64,000 nucleotides of DNA from a virus (IMGVR_UViG_3300036820_000013:1-64000), one strand, 5' to 3'; positions 21,211-29,646 are shown, counted from the stretch's first letter. Translations and numbers: made by a program. The notes: a model not told the origin generated them from the letters alone.

Positions 21211-22320
21211 ATGAACAAGCTACTCAGTATCGGAGCCGCACTGGCCCTACTCACTGGAGCTGGCCTAGGCGTGAATGCTGCCGCATCAGCAAGTCCGGCC
21301 TGGACTGCCAGCTGTGCAGCGGGTGCATCGACTAGCGCCTCAGGCTGCGGGTCGTGGGATGCGGCACCATCCTCAGGGCAGGCTCCAGGGTTCCTCGCCG
21401 GTCAGCAGTCTCAACCCAACCTGATCGACGTCAATCAGGACGGCTGGTCAGGTAGTCAGGGAGCGCAGTCCATCTCTGCGTCTACCTATCAGAACTGGAG
21501 CGTTACTGCAACAGACACGCCCCCACAGGCGAACTCAGCCCAGATCCTCACCTACCCAGACACGAGCTTCAACTACTACCAGCTCAACGCGGCTCCGAAC
21601 TATACGGACCCGCCTAGCGGATACGACCTGAACAATATCAGTTCTCTGACCAGCTCGTACAGCGAGACCATGCCGGCGACCTCAGACAAGTACACGGCCG
21701 AGGCCGCCTACGACATCTGGTTGAACAACTGGGACACCGAGGTCATGGTGTGGACCGACGTTCACTATCAAGGCGTCGACTGTGGCGGCCCAGGCTGGAC
21801 GCCGGAGTGCAGCGGTGACACCCTGCTCGGCAACTATACCTACGACGGCCAGCAGTGGTCTCTATACGACAACGGCGGCGGCATCAACGGTTACTACATG
21901 TGGATTCCGGACAACGGGACAGCCCTAGATGCGGTCAGCCAGCCGAGCGGAACCGTCGACCTGAAGGACATGCTAGCTCAGACCGCCACCTCCGGCAAGT
22001 TCACGGCCGACTCTCCACTGACCTCAATCGACTACGGTTGGGAAATCGCTGACACGGGAGGCAAGCCACTTACCTTCACAATGAACAGCCTCAGCGTGAG
22101 TATCAACGGCAGTACTACCCCACCGCCGGCACCCACGACCACGCCGACTACGCCTGCACCTACTACGCCGCCGCCAAGTACTCCTCCCCCCACGCCTAGT
22201 TCGGCAACGATCTACGCCTGTGCCGCCAAGAGCGGTGCGATCAGCAAGCTCAACGATACAACGGCGCCTACATGCGCTAGCGGCTCCACACCCATCTCAT
22301 GGTCCGCCCAGGAAGGCTAG
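21211..22320 (+). CDS. Secreted GH12-like glycoside hydrolase (369 aa)
   Basis: Sec signal peptide at 1-28 (LLSIGAALALLTGAGLGVNA). Residues about 65-295 follow the GH12 endoglucanase beta-jelly-roll: AAYDIWLNN then T-E177-V-M-V-W for the nucleophile, and DYGWE278IA for the acid/base, the two glutamates at the usual separation; the closing strand FTMNSLSVSI also fits. A Pro/Thr linker and a C-terminal IYACAAKSGAISKL-type beta domain with two Cys follow. GH12 enzymes cut beta-1,4/1,3-1,4-glucans; here the substrate could be host extracellular or hyphal glycan. Family call is mine by motif. Confidence 0.65.
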   Translation: MNKLLSIGAALALLTGAGLGVNAAASASPAWTASCAAGASTSASGCGSWDAAPSSGQAPGFLAGQQSQPNLIDVNQDGWSGSQGAQSISASTYQNWSVTATDTPPQANSAQILTYPDTSFNYYQLNAAPNYTDPPSGYDLNNISSLTSSYSETMPATSDKYTAEAAYDIWLNNWDTEVMVWTDVHYQGVDCGGPGWTPECSGDTLLGNYTYDGQQWSLYDNGGGINGYYMWIPDNGTALDAVSQPSGTVDLKDMLAQTATSGKFTADSPLTSIDYGWEIADTGGKPLTFTMNSLSVSINGSTTPPPAPTTTPTTPAPTTPPPSTPPPTPSSATIYACAAKSGAISKLNDTTAPTCASGSTPISWSAQEG

Positions 22321-22328
22321 ACTATCCA

Positions 22329-22544
22329 ATGAAGAGGCTCGCACTAGTAACCATCCAGTCCTACTGGCGCCTCGTACCAATGCCCGTGCGCGACGTCCTG
22401 AGCGCAGGACAGGGCACCTCCGTTCCCACCTACCTGGCCATCGAGTCCGGGGAGGGAGGCCTAGGGCTCTTCCTGAAGGCCTCACTCCCGCTCAGGAAGC
22501 TAGGCAAGGCCTTCGGCGTTTACGACGGCCCGCACAACTGGTAG
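22329..22544 (+). CDS. Hypothetical protein, paralogue of the gene at 23198 (71 aa)
   Basis: 71 residues; TIQSYWRLVPMPVRDVLSAG is closely matched by VIRLYWRIVPITVRDIMSAG in the gene at 23198. The pair points to a local duplication. The motif looks like an amphipathic membrane-edge helix followed by a beta domain. Function unknown. Confidence 0.6.
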   Translation: MKRLALVTIQSYWRLVPMPVRDVLSAGQGTSVPTYLAIESGEGGLGLFLKASLPLRKLGKAFGVYDGPHNW

Positions 22545-22552
22545 CCCAAGTT

Positions 22553-22639
22553 CCTAGCCGGTTCTCTTTGGCGCCTCCGGCCGGCTAGGTGCGTGAGGAG
22601 GTGCTAGGGCCTCTCGGTGCAAGGTCGGCCGAGAGGCCC
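22553..22639 (+). promoter_or_regulatory. Two strong intergenic hairpins
   Basis: CCTAGCCGG (22553-22561) pairs with CCGGCTAGG (22581-22589), and GGGCCTCTCGG (22607-22617) with CCGAGAGGCCC (22629-22639), 11 bp without mismatch. No T run follows. They lie between a stop codon and promoter-like box 6 and probably end or stabilise the upstream message. Confidence 0.5.
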
Positions 22640-22663
22640 GTCTAATCCAAGTAAATTTCAAGA

Positions 22664-22713
22664 GAAATCCAAGGTCAAAACGCTTGCGTTCCTGAGCGCC
22701 TCCGCTATATAAT
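22664..22713 (+). promoter_or_regulatory. Promoter-like box 6 (diverged upstream block)
   Basis: CTATATAATTAAG has its TATAAT at 22708-22713; TTGCGTT sits 23-24 bases before it. The AAAGATCT block is degenerate here (GAAATCC at 22664-22670, at the usual 44-base distance). A TTG start follows 38 bases after the -10. Confidence 0.55.
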
Positions 22714-22751
22714 TAAGTATACAAAAGCAAGAACAAAGGCGACACAAAACG

Positions 22752-23201
22752 TTGAATGAAGAGCCAGAACCTGCGCCGTGCAGTTGCGCTATAGACTGCT
22801 TCCCAGCAACAACTTCCATAATTGGCTGCGCCGAGCATGGAATGCCGCAGAACCTTCAGGACACCGAGTTCCCAGGCTCGACACCTAAGGTAGCGGCTCT
22901 GTTCATAGATCGAGCCCTAGGGCATAACCTAGTAGCTGTCGCACCCTTGTACTCTCACGAGCAAGTCGCTCACGCAATACGACGAGGCGAGGAACTAGGC
23001 CTGCAATATCAGCAGACGACCACGATCTACTCACTGGCGGACTTGGAACGAGCGGAAGGCAGCCTCCCTCAGCAGCCTGACTTCAGCCACGAGCCCGGCT
23101 GTATTTATTCCCACACTCGCCATCCCGGCAAGTGCTACATTCCTAGCGAGACTTACCTGCCCAGCCCTGGCGACACCCATGACGGAGACCCTGCGTTATG
23201 A
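22752..23201 (+). CDS. Cys/His-containing hypothetical protein (149 aa)
   Basis: Starts with TTG at 22752, since an ATG four bases on is out of frame and short. The N-terminus has CSCAIDC...CAEHG and the C-terminus CIYSHTRHPGKCYIP, two metal-like clusters around a helical centre. Unrecognised. Overlaps the next gene by four bases (ATGA). Confidence 0.55.
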   Translation: MNEEPEPAPCSCAIDCFPATTSIIGCAEHGMPQNLQDTEFPGSTPKVAALFIDRALGHNLVAVAPLYSHEQVAHAIRRGEELGLQYQQTTTIYSLADLERAEGSLPQQPDFSHEPGCIYSHTRHPGKCYIPSETYLPSPGDTHDGDPAL

Positions 23202-23518
23202 GAACAATCTGGACACGTACACTACCCCTAGCTGTCATTCGGCTCTACTGGCGGATCGTTCCGATCACGGTGCGCGACATCATGAGCGCAGGTCATGGCA
23301 ACTCACGCGAGGCATATCTGGTCATCGAGAATGATGGCGGCTGGAAGGCGTTCTGGTTCTACGCGATACCCCGCGTGCGTGAGTACAGGCGGATCAGCTG
23401 GGATGGCACTACGGCATGGATTGTCGGATACGACGGCGTGGCTGACCACCTCACTTGGCTGGGGGACCTGAACTCAGACACGCATGGCGGCCCATTCGAT
23501 TGGGAGCATTACAAGTAA
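23198..23518 (+). CDS. Hypothetical protein, paralogue of the gene at 22329 (106 aa)
   Basis: Shares the YWRxVPxxVRDxxSAG core and a following YLxIE..GG strand with the 71-residue gene at 22329, and adds a Trp-rich C-terminal region. Function unknown. Coupled to neighbours on both sides by overlapping start/stop codons. Confidence 0.6.
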   Translation: MRTIWTRTLPLAVIRLYWRIVPITVRDIMSAGHGNSREAYLVIENDGGWKAFWFYAIPRVREYRRISWDGTTAWIVGYDGVADHLTWLGDLNSDTHGGPFDWEHYK

Positions 23519-24684
23519 TGAGCCTCGTCCACGAGATCCATTCATCCCAGCTACGCGGTTACCGGCGCTGCCGACAGCTCTACCAATGGCGTTACGTTGA
23601 AAACTGGGAACCGATTAAGAAGCCAGCCCCTCTCGAGGATGGGACGGTCTGGCATAAGGCTTGCGAGGCTGTATACGACCCCGTCGGTTGGGAGCAGCCG
23701 CTAGCAGAGCTACATGGTCGAGCTAACAATGCCCTAATCTTTGAGGCGGCTAAGCAGAAGAACGAGTACCTCGAGCGCGCAGGTAAGTACCAGCTCGATG
23801 AGCAAGAAGCCCTAGAGTATGCCGAGCGTGTTAACCTACTACGCAGCATGCTCGCAAAGCTCTGCCGCTCGCTAGACCGAGAGAAGTACCGACCTGTATT
23901 CGTTGAGCGTGAATTCTCCTGCCCCATCCTAGGCGAGCTAGGGAGTCAGCTGTACTGCCGCTGCTTGCGATGCCAAGAGCAAATGCTCCAGTCAGGCCGC
24001 GAAGCTCCGAGGTCTACAGTGCAATGTGCTTCAGGGCTGCCGGTAACGTTCAACTGCCGTATCGACGCCGTCTTCGAGGACAAAGAAGGTTTTGTCTACG
24101 CCGTCGACCATAAGTCAACAGCGGTTCTGCTTAAAGCGGATTCAGTCATTCCGGAGCTAGAGGACCAGCTACCGTCCTACCTATGGTGCCTGCAACAGAA
24201 TGACTATCCGGTAACCGGCCTGATCCTCAACCAATTTCGCAAGGCGTACCCAAAGCCTCCTAGACGCTTGGAGCGCCTGACGCAGGGTCGGCTTTACAGT
24301 ACAAACCGAATGCAGCTAACCGATCATGATACCGCCCGTCAGGTCTTCCGGCACTACGACCCCCGAGCCTTCCAACATGGCCTGTACAACGACTATCTAC
24401 GCTGGCTACAAGAGTTCGGGCCACAGTTCTCGCGGCAGTTTGTACATTTCAAGACAGCAGCACAGCTAGACATCGTTGCTAAGAACGTCCGGCTTCAGAC
24501 CTTGGAGCTGATCGACGAAGGTCCAATGATCTACCCGAATCCGAGCCAGATGAACTGTAGCGGCTGTTCGTTCCAGTTGCCTTGCTTTGCAGAGCAATCC
24601 GGTCTGGATTACCAATCGGAGCTTGAAGCGAGCTTCGTTAAGTCTAAGCCCTACTATATCCAGAGGCGTGCGCATGAAGTGTAA
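23518..24684 (+). CDS. PD-(D/E)XK nuclease, Cas4/RecB-like (388 aa)
   Basis: Opening SQLRGYRRCRQLYQWRYVE has the helix and first cysteine of Cas4/AddB-type nucleases; FNCRIDAVFED...YAVDHKST gives the D and D-x-K active site (about 183-205); CSGCSFQLPC near residue 348-357 supplies three more cysteines, as for a 4Fe-4S cluster. An extra CRCLRCQEQ sits in the middle. Likely resects or processes DNA ends for replication-coupled recombination together with the Sak4-like recombinase 3 kb downstream. Confidence 0.8.
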   Translation: MSLVHEIHSSQLRGYRRCRQLYQWRYVENWEPIKKPAPLEDGTVWHKACEAVYDPVGWEQPLAELHGRANNALIFEAAKQKNEYLERAGKYQLDEQEALEYAERVNLLRSMLAKLCRSLDREKYRPVFVEREFSCPILGELGSQLYCRCLRCQEQMLQSGREAPRSTVQCASGLPVTFNCRIDAVFEDKEGFVYAVDHKSTAVLLKADSVIPELEDQLPSYLWCLQQNDYPVTGLILNQFRKAYPKPPRRLERLTQGRLYSTNRMQLTDHDTARQVFRHYDPRAFQHGLYNDYLRWLQEFGPQFSRQFVHFKTAAQLDIVAKNVRLQTLELIDEGPMIYPNPSQMNCSGCSFQLPCFAEQSGLDYQSELEASFVKSKPYYIQRRAHEV

Positions 24685-24862
24685 CGGAGCGGTTACGGAC
24701 AATGATGCTCGCGATTGCAGCTCTCCAGAACCGAAGTACGTTTGGACAGGGTCTCATGGAGGCGAGTACTACCTGTGCGACTATCATGTCGCTAAGTGGT
24801 GCAGCGAAGTCCAGGGCATTTCAGTGCTAGAACCGATACGGATTAGGACGCTGCAGCCATGA
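24674..24862 (+). CDS. Small zinc-knuckle protein (62 aa)
   Basis: 62 residues with C-x11-C...YYLCDYH...WC, a likely zinc site of the type seen in several other small genes here. ATG 24674 overlaps the nuclease gene's end; its stop overlaps the glycosyltransferase start (ATGA). Confidence 0.55.
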   Translation: MKCNGAVTDNDARDCSSPEPKYVWTGSHGGEYYLCDYHVAKWCSEVQGISVLEPIRIRTLQP

Positions 24863-26025
24863 TCATCGATTGGATTTCCGTTGCGCCTTGGGTACCTTCT
24901 GGCTACGGAAGTCAAACAGCTTTGCAAGTGCCGCTCCTTGCCCAAGACCATCAAGTTTTCATCGCCGCTAGCTACGGCTTGAGGGGTTCGCCTCAAACAT
25001 GGCAGGCGCCTGATGGAACTGACATTCGTGTTTGGCCTGCAGTTAGCGATGAAGACCTAATTTCTCAATACCGCTTCAATGAAGCAGACTTGGCTATAGC
25101 GCTCTTCGATGCTTGGGCCGGCCCACTTGACTTCCTAGCGGCTTCTGGCGCGAGCGTCGCGATTTGGCTTCCAGTTGATTGCACCCCAATGAGCGTTCCA
25201 GATATGCATCGTATTCGAAAAAGCACGGGGATTACCCCGATCGCGATGTCACGCCATGGGCGCAGAATGCTCAAGGATGCTGGATTCGACCCGCTCTATG
25301 TACCTCATAGTATCGATACGCAGCTATTCAGGCCTGAGAAGGACAGGCAAGAACTTAAAAAAGCGCTCGGTCTAGATCCAGACGCCTTCGTGATTGGCAT
25401 TAATGCTGCCAATGCGGATTCCCTGCGAAAAGGGTTCGCCGAGCAGCTCATGGCCTTCAAGACCTTCCATCAAAACCATCCGAATTCGATATTGTTGCTA
25501 CATACCGGCGAGATACCTAGTGAGGGCCAACGAGGCGTCCATCTAGGCCACCTACTACGAAACCTGAAACTAGAAGGCGCGGCGCACTTTACCGATCAGT
25601 TCCGCTACGAGTCAGGCCTAATAAGCCCAACATTCTTGCAGAAGTGGTATAACACCCTGAACCTGCTGTCCGCCTGTAGCTATGGTGAAGGATTTGGAAT
25701 CCCGATTATCGAGGCTCAAGCCTGCGGTACTCCTGTGGTTGTGACGGATGTTTCTGCGATGCCGGAACTACTTTTTAATGGCTGGAAAGTAGACGGACAG
25801 CCCCAATGGAACGCCTTTCATAACGCCTGGTGGAAGGTCCCGAACGTTCTGCGAATCTTGAACGCTTATGAGAGCGCTTATGAGAATCGCGGCGAGCCTA
25901 ACGAGGCCGAACTATCACGAGCTGGTCGCGACAACATCGTCAAGAAGTACGACATGCACTTCGTGTATGAAAAGTTCTGGCGCCCGACACTGCATGCCTT
26001 GGAGAGCCGATATGGCAAACACTGA
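24859..26025 (+). CDS. GT4-type glycosyltransferase (388 aa)
   Basis: GT-B fold. N-terminal lobe opens SVAPWVPSGYGSQTA (glycine loop); the C-terminal lobe has YGEGFGIPIIEAQACGTPVV, the E-x7-E donor-site motif of GT4, followed by VTDVSAMPEL. It would transfer sugar from a nucleotide-sugar. Overlaps the FkbM methyltransferase gene, so the two probably act in one modification path, on DNA, a virion protein or the host surface. Confidence 0.85.
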   Translation: MIIDWISVAPWVPSGYGSQTALQVPLLAQDHQVFIAASYGLRGSPQTWQAPDGTDIRVWPAVSDEDLISQYRFNEADLAIALFDAWAGPLDFLAASGASVAIWLPVDCTPMSVPDMHRIRKSTGITPIAMSRHGRRMLKDAGFDPLYVPHSIDTQLFRPEKDRQELKKALGLDPDAFVIGINAANADSLRKGFAEQLMAFKTFHQNHPNSILLLHTGEIPSEGQRGVHLGHLLRNLKLEGAAHFTDQFRYESGLISPTFLQKWYNTLNLLSACSYGEGFGIPIIEAQACGTPVVVTDVSAMPELLFNGWKVDGQPQWNAFHNAWWKVPNVLRILNAYESAYENRGEPNEAELSRAGRDNIVKKYDMHFVYEKFWRPTLHALESRYGKH

Positions 26026-26638
26026 TCCCGTAGAAGTGGAAGGCCTGCTCTGGAACGGCTGGCCTGGACGCATAGCCCTCGATGTCGGAGCTCGCATGGG
26101 CGAATCGATCGAGGACATAGTGCGCTGCGGCTTCACTAACATTACCTGCTTCGAACCTTCGCCTCAGGCCTTCCCTATCTTGGAACCATTTGCAGAGCGG
26201 CTGGGTGTGAAGCCTCGGCAGCTAGCTATCTCGGACCATGACGGCCAGGTCCTCCTTGCATCTGTCCCAGGCGCCATGTCTAAGGGCGAGCTCGTCAGCC
26301 CAATCGATGGCATGGAATGGTCTGTCGATGATTGGAGCAAAGCCGACTACGTTGTAGTTCCTTGCCTGACCTTGAATACCTGGTGCGGAGTTGAGGGCTT
26401 TCCGGACTTCGTCAAGGTCGACACCGAAGGTCATGAACTCAAGGTCCTGCAAGGGGCACAAGAACTGATCTGGCACGGCTGCGGCTGGCTCATCGAATTC
26501 CATACGCCGTTGAATCGTGAGCGCTGCTCAGGCCTCTTGCAAACAGCAGGCTACGAAGTCGAGACGATACGCCACCCTCACTATGCTCCCGAATCGCCGA
26601 TGTGGCACCAGCACGGCTGGATCCGGGCGGAAAAATAG
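26012..26638 (+). CDS. FkbM-family methyltransferase (208 aa)
   Basis: ALDVGARMGESIEDI (motif I), TCFEPSPQAFPIL (motif II) and DFVKVDTEGHELKVLQGA (the FkbM signature) are all present. The family O-methylates sugars and related hydroxyls. Overlap with the GT4 gene suggests methylation of the transferred sugar. ATG 26012 is taken because the longer frame runs through the upstream gene. Confidence 0.85.
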   Translation: MANTDPVEVEGLLWNGWPGRIALDVGARMGESIEDIVRCGFTNITCFEPSPQAFPILEPFAERLGVKPRQLAISDHDGQVLLASVPGAMSKGELVSPIDGMEWSVDDWSKADYVVVPCLTLNTWCGVEGFPDFVKVDTEGHELKVLQGAQELIWHGCGWLIEFHTPLNRERCSGLLQTAGYEVETIRHPHYAPESPMWHQHGWIRAEK

Positions 26639-26645
26639 GAGAACA

Positions 26646-27494
26646 ATGACAGACACAGATCAAGTCCTAACCGGAGAACTAGTCCCAGCGATCACTTCAT
26701 TTGGCGGCGTCCCAGTATCGCCAATCCGCGACAAGCCTCAGTACATGAAGTCCTTGGTCTACGGCAAGCCCGGCGTTGGCAAGACAACGCTCGTCGCGCA
26801 AGCCGCCCGTATCCCAGGCATGGCGCCGGTACTGTTCATGACGCCAGACGCAGCTGAAGCTGACACACTACGGAAGGCAGCGCCCGAGGCCATCGTAGCA
26901 TTCATCGATCGGTTTAGCGAGTTCGACAAGATCTACAAAGCCGCAGCCAAGCTCGCAGCCTCCGGCCAGGCTATCCCGTTCAAGACCTTCGTGATCGACA
27001 CTGGCACTGAAGCACAGAAGCTCTCCATGAACGACATCATGACGCAGCTACTCATCACAGGCCGCCCTGGCGGTGGAGACGTCAACTTCGACGTCCCGAG
27101 TGTGCGCGAATGGGGCGAGTCGATCAGCCAGATGCGCACGCTGGTCCGACACTTCCGCGACCTGCCGGCTAACTTCCTCATGACCTGTCACGAGGCAGAG
27201 GCCAAGGATCCTCGAGGCGGTAACTGGGTCGTCCCTGACCTGCCGGGCAAGCTCAAGAACCAGTTGTGCGGCATGTTCAGTAACGTGTTCTACATGGCGG
27301 TCGAGAGGAAGACCCAAGCTGAGGGTCGCACAAAGATCGTCACCGACGAGCGTCGGCTCCTCCTGACCGGCCTCACTGAAGGCTTCCAGGCTAAGAGTCG
27401 CACAGGCCTCTTCGAGCGGGTCGTTAACGATCCCGACCTCGGAGAGCTGTACCAGTCGATCACAGCTATCGGCGACGGTACATCGGCCCAATAG
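26646..27494 (+). CDS. Sak4-like RecA-fold recombinase ATPase (282 aa)
   Basis: Walker A YGKPGVGKTT (about 39-48) follows a short N-terminus; a Walker B-like FKTFVIDTGTE is at about 115-125 and a later FLMTCHEAEAKDP block fits the RecA-core of phage AAA recombinases (Sak4 group, PF13479-like). These anneal or exchange strands with an SSB partner. The next gene is that SSB-like partner, the usual arrangement. Confidence 0.8.
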   Translation: MTDTDQVLTGELVPAITSFGGVPVSPIRDKPQYMKSLVYGKPGVGKTTLVAQAARIPGMAPVLFMTPDAAEADTLRKAAPEAIVAFIDRFSEFDKIYKAAAKLAASGQAIPFKTFVIDTGTEAQKLSMNDIMTQLLITGRPGGGDVNFDVPSVREWGESISQMRTLVRHFRDLPANFLMTCHEAEAKDPRGGNWVVPDLPGKLKNQLCGMFSNVFYMAVERKTQAEGRTKIVTDERRLLLTGLTEGFQAKSRTGLFERVVNDPDLGELYQSITAIGDGTSAQ

Positions 27495-27524
27495 GGCAAG
27501 GCAAACACAGAAAGAGAAACGAAC

Positions 27525-28061
27525 ATGGGCATCAAAGTCAACGTCAGCGAACAAGAAGACACATCCGGCGATCGGGGCTTCGACCCGATGCCGATCGGGA
27601 AGTATCACGTATCGGTCATCGCCGTGACCCTCGATGAGTCGCAGTCTGAAGCTCATCCCGGCGAGCCGATGCTCGGCTTCGAGTTCGTTGTACAGGACTC
27701 TCCCGGGTCGTGGCAGAAGTTCGCCAATCGGCATGACTGGGTCAACGCCTGCCTCTGGGACGGCGCGCTCTACACGATCATCGGCATCCTGAAGGCGCTG
27801 CCCTCCGACAGCGGCAATAAGAACGCCTACGAGGACCATGTCACCCGGAACCAGAAGGGAGAGGTCATCGACCTCGACATCCCGACGGAGCCGGAGTTCT
27901 ACGAGGGCCGGGAGATGATCATCCGGCGCGGACTGAACAAGAAGCAGAAGGACAAGTTCCCGGACATGCCGGAGCGGTGGATCGAGGTCCGCGGCTTCGG
28001 AGCATACGACCCCGAGACCGCGCACAAGGGTGCTCCGCAGGCTGAAGAAGCACCGTTCTAG
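27525..28061 (+). CDS. Single-strand DNA-binding-like protein (178 aa)
   Basis: The arrangement of a beta-rich N-terminal half (YHVSVIAVTLDESQ..., LGFEFVVQD), a basic middle and an acidic tip ending EEAPF resembles phage SSB-like (DUF669 group) proteins, which follow Sak4-type recombinases. The acidic tip would contact partner proteins. It stands immediately downstream of the recombinase. Confidence 0.7.
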   Translation: MGIKVNVSEQEDTSGDRGFDPMPIGKYHVSVIAVTLDESQSEAHPGEPMLGFEFVVQDSPGSWQKFANRHDWVNACLWDGALYTIIGILKALPSDSGNKNAYEDHVTRNQKGEVIDLDIPTEPEFYEGREMIIRRGLNKKQKDKFPDMPERWIEVRGFGAYDPETAHKGAPQAEEAPF

Positions 28062-28069
28062 ACCGGCTA

Positions 28070-28194
28070 TGAAGATTGCGGGTCGAGTCGCTGGGAAATG
28101 CAGGTATACTCGGTTTAGCGGACAGGAAGCAATGCGACCCGAAAGGGTGTCCGTGAGAGAAGTCGACTGGACCGGCCTGCCACCCGCATCTTCA
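28070..28194 (+). ncRNA. Structured leader RNA ahead of queD-folE-dpdA
   Basis: TGAAGATTGCGGGT (28070-28083) pairs with ACCCGCATCTTCA (28182-28194), one bulge, closing about 100 bases. Inside: CGAGT/ACTCG (28084-28112) and GGACA/TGTCC (28120-28152) enclosing CCC-GAAA-GGG (28138-28147). GGGTCG (28081-28086) can instead pair with CGACCC, about 28135-28140, giving a rival fold. Multibranch shape, a tetraloop, alternative pairing and location 15 bases before the first gene of the deazaguanine operon suggest a regulatory RNA, perhaps a riboswitch. I cannot match it to a known class. Confidence 0.55.
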
Positions 28195-28208
28195 GAAAGG
28201 ACCTAAGG

Positions 28209-28574
28209 GTGAAAAATCAGCAGCATAGTCAATCGGCGTTCTCTGACGACAGCCTAGGACTCAATCCTGACTTCGTGGTCTGTGGTGGACCGACAGCTAA
28301 CGGTTGGGTTCGTCTCTTCGCTAGCAAAGACCTAACGCGAGCTGAGCTCGACGTCGTCGAAGACTACGAAGACATCGACATCAGCTGGTATAGGGTTGAG
28401 ATGCTTCCTCGAAGGACTCACCGAACCATCACGCTATCGACAGTCCTGAAGCACCTCATTATCATCGAGGCGCCTGACTACAAAACTGCCTGGGAATCTC
28501 TATTCAAGGATTGGTCGCCCGAGCGTGCCGCCAAACCTGCGATCACCAAAGGGCAGCCCCAGCTGGAGGCATGA
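28209..28574 (+). CDS. Hypothetical protein (121 aa), first gene after leader RNA
   Basis: Unrecognised 121-residue protein; starts at GTG 28209 with AAAGGA about 8 bases upstream. The N-terminal part (GLNPDFVVCGGPTANGWVRL) looks like beta strands. It overlaps queD by four bases, so it may take part in, or regulate, deazaguanine synthesis; that is inference from position. Confidence 0.6.
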   Translation: MKNQQHSQSAFSDDSLGLNPDFVVCGGPTANGWVRLFASKDLTRAELDVVEDYEDIDISWYRVEMLPRRTHRTITLSTVLKHLIIIEAPDYKTAWESLFKDWSPERAAKPAITKGQPQLEA

Positions 28575-29059
28575 TGTTTCGCATTTCCAAGACCTTCGAG
28601 TTCTCAGCGGCTCATCGCCTGAACGGTCTCGATCAAGGCCATCCCTGCGGTCGAATGCACGGTCACAACTACGTCATCGAGCTGTTCCTAGAAGCCCCTA
28701 GCCTAGACCCAGTAGGCTTCGTGCGCGACTACCGCGAGCTAGATCACTTCAAGGAGTGGCTAGACGCGACGTTCGACCATCACCTCGTCAACGAGACTGT
28801 TACGCAGCCAACTGCTGAACTGATGGCGATGGCGATCTACCACCGCGCCGTAGCAATGTATCATGAGGTCGTTGCAGTGTCGGTCAAAGAGACCGGCAAG
28901 ACGACCGCAGTGTATGCGCCGCATTCACTCCCGCCGCTCGATACGGTGCTCAACGTGCTCGAAACCCTAGCTGAGGAGCCGCCTGGTAGCGCCGATCGCG
29001 TGCGCCTCCAAACGGCGCTGCATCTCTTGGGCTTCCAACCCGAAGGGCTAGGTGCTTGA
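28571..29059 (+). CDS. queD: 6-carboxy-tetrahydropterin synthase (QueD)
   Basis: Converts 7,8-dihydroneopterin triphosphate to 6-carboxy-tetrahydropterin, second step towards 7-deazaguanine. Zinc ligands H15 (FSAAHRL) and H30/H32 (MHGHNY) and the catalytic C26 (HPCGR) are in place; DHHLVNE and the late KETGKT (E of the pterin pocket) follow. A C-terminal extension of about 30 residues is unusual. Overlaps folE by one base. Confidence 0.9.
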   Translation: MMFRISKTFEFSAAHRLNGLDQGHPCGRMHGHNYVIELFLEAPSLDPVGFVRDYRELDHFKEWLDATFDHHLVNETVTQPTAELMAMAIYHRAVAMYHEVVAVSVKETGKTTAVYAPHSLPPLDTVLNVLETLAEEPPGSADRVRLQTALHLLGFQPEGLGA

Positions 29060-29646
29060 TGATCGAGCGTAACGACGAAGGCCGCCTCGAAATGGATGAC
29101 GCGACCCCCGAAGAGCTCATGGCCGTGATTCTTAATCAAGTGATGCCAGACTTCGACTGGGAGAACGACGACGTCAGGGAAACGCCTCGGCGGTTCATTA
29201 AGATGCTCCGTGAGCTGACCGATGCGAGCGAGAACTGGAAGTTCACGACCTTCAAGTCCGACTCGAAGGAAATGGTCATCGTGAAGAACATCCGCTTCGT
29301 GAGCCTCTGCTCACACCACCTAGCGCCTTATACAGGCGTCTGCCACGTCGGCTACATTCCTGACGGCGAAATCGCAGGCTTGTCCAAGCTGGCTCGCCAG
29401 GTGCAAACAGCTGCGAAGATGCCGTCCGTACAGGAAGAGATGACGACCGCGATCGCGGACGCCCTCAACGACATTCTCGATCCGTCCGGCGTGATTGTCG
29501 TCATGCGGGCGCATCACTCATGCATGAGCCTCCGCGGAGCGCTCGCTCACGAAGCCGAAACGATCACGTCGGCTGTCCGCGGAGTGTTCTACAGCAACGA
29601 ACGAGGAATCAAAGAAGAATTCCTGCGCTTGATCGGACTGCCATGA
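29059..29646 (+). CDS. folE: GTP cyclohydrolase I (FolE)
   Basis: Makes dihydroneopterin triphosphate from GTP, first step of the pathway. The zinc site is complete: C84 and H87 in VSLCSHHLAPYTG and C155 in AHHSCMSLRG. GLSKLARQVQ is the family's GTP-pocket helix. 195 residues matches the usual length. ATG 29059 overlaps the queD stop. A phage copy ensures precursor supply for DNA modification. Confidence 0.92.
   Translation: MIERNDEGRLEMDDATPEELMAVILNQVMPDFDWENDDVRETPRRFIKMLRELTDASENWKFTTFKSDSKEMVIVKNIRFVSLCSHHLAPYTGVCHVGYIPDGEIAGLSKLARQVQTAAKMPSVQEEMTTAIADALNDILDPSGVIVVMRAHHSCMSLRGALAHEAETITSAVRGVFYSNERGIKEEFLRLIGLP

Noticed and set aside
27048-28025. A 325-codon open frame on the - strand
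   Set aside because: Antisense to the Sak4-like and SSB-like genes; low-complexity Leu/Val/Arg composition with no motif, as expected from a reversed GC-rich frame.
28070-28194. Cobalamin-type riboswitch reading of the leader RNA
   Set aside because: GGCCTGCC near the 3' end resembles part of the B12 box, but the rest of the conserved core is missing and no cobalamin gene is near.
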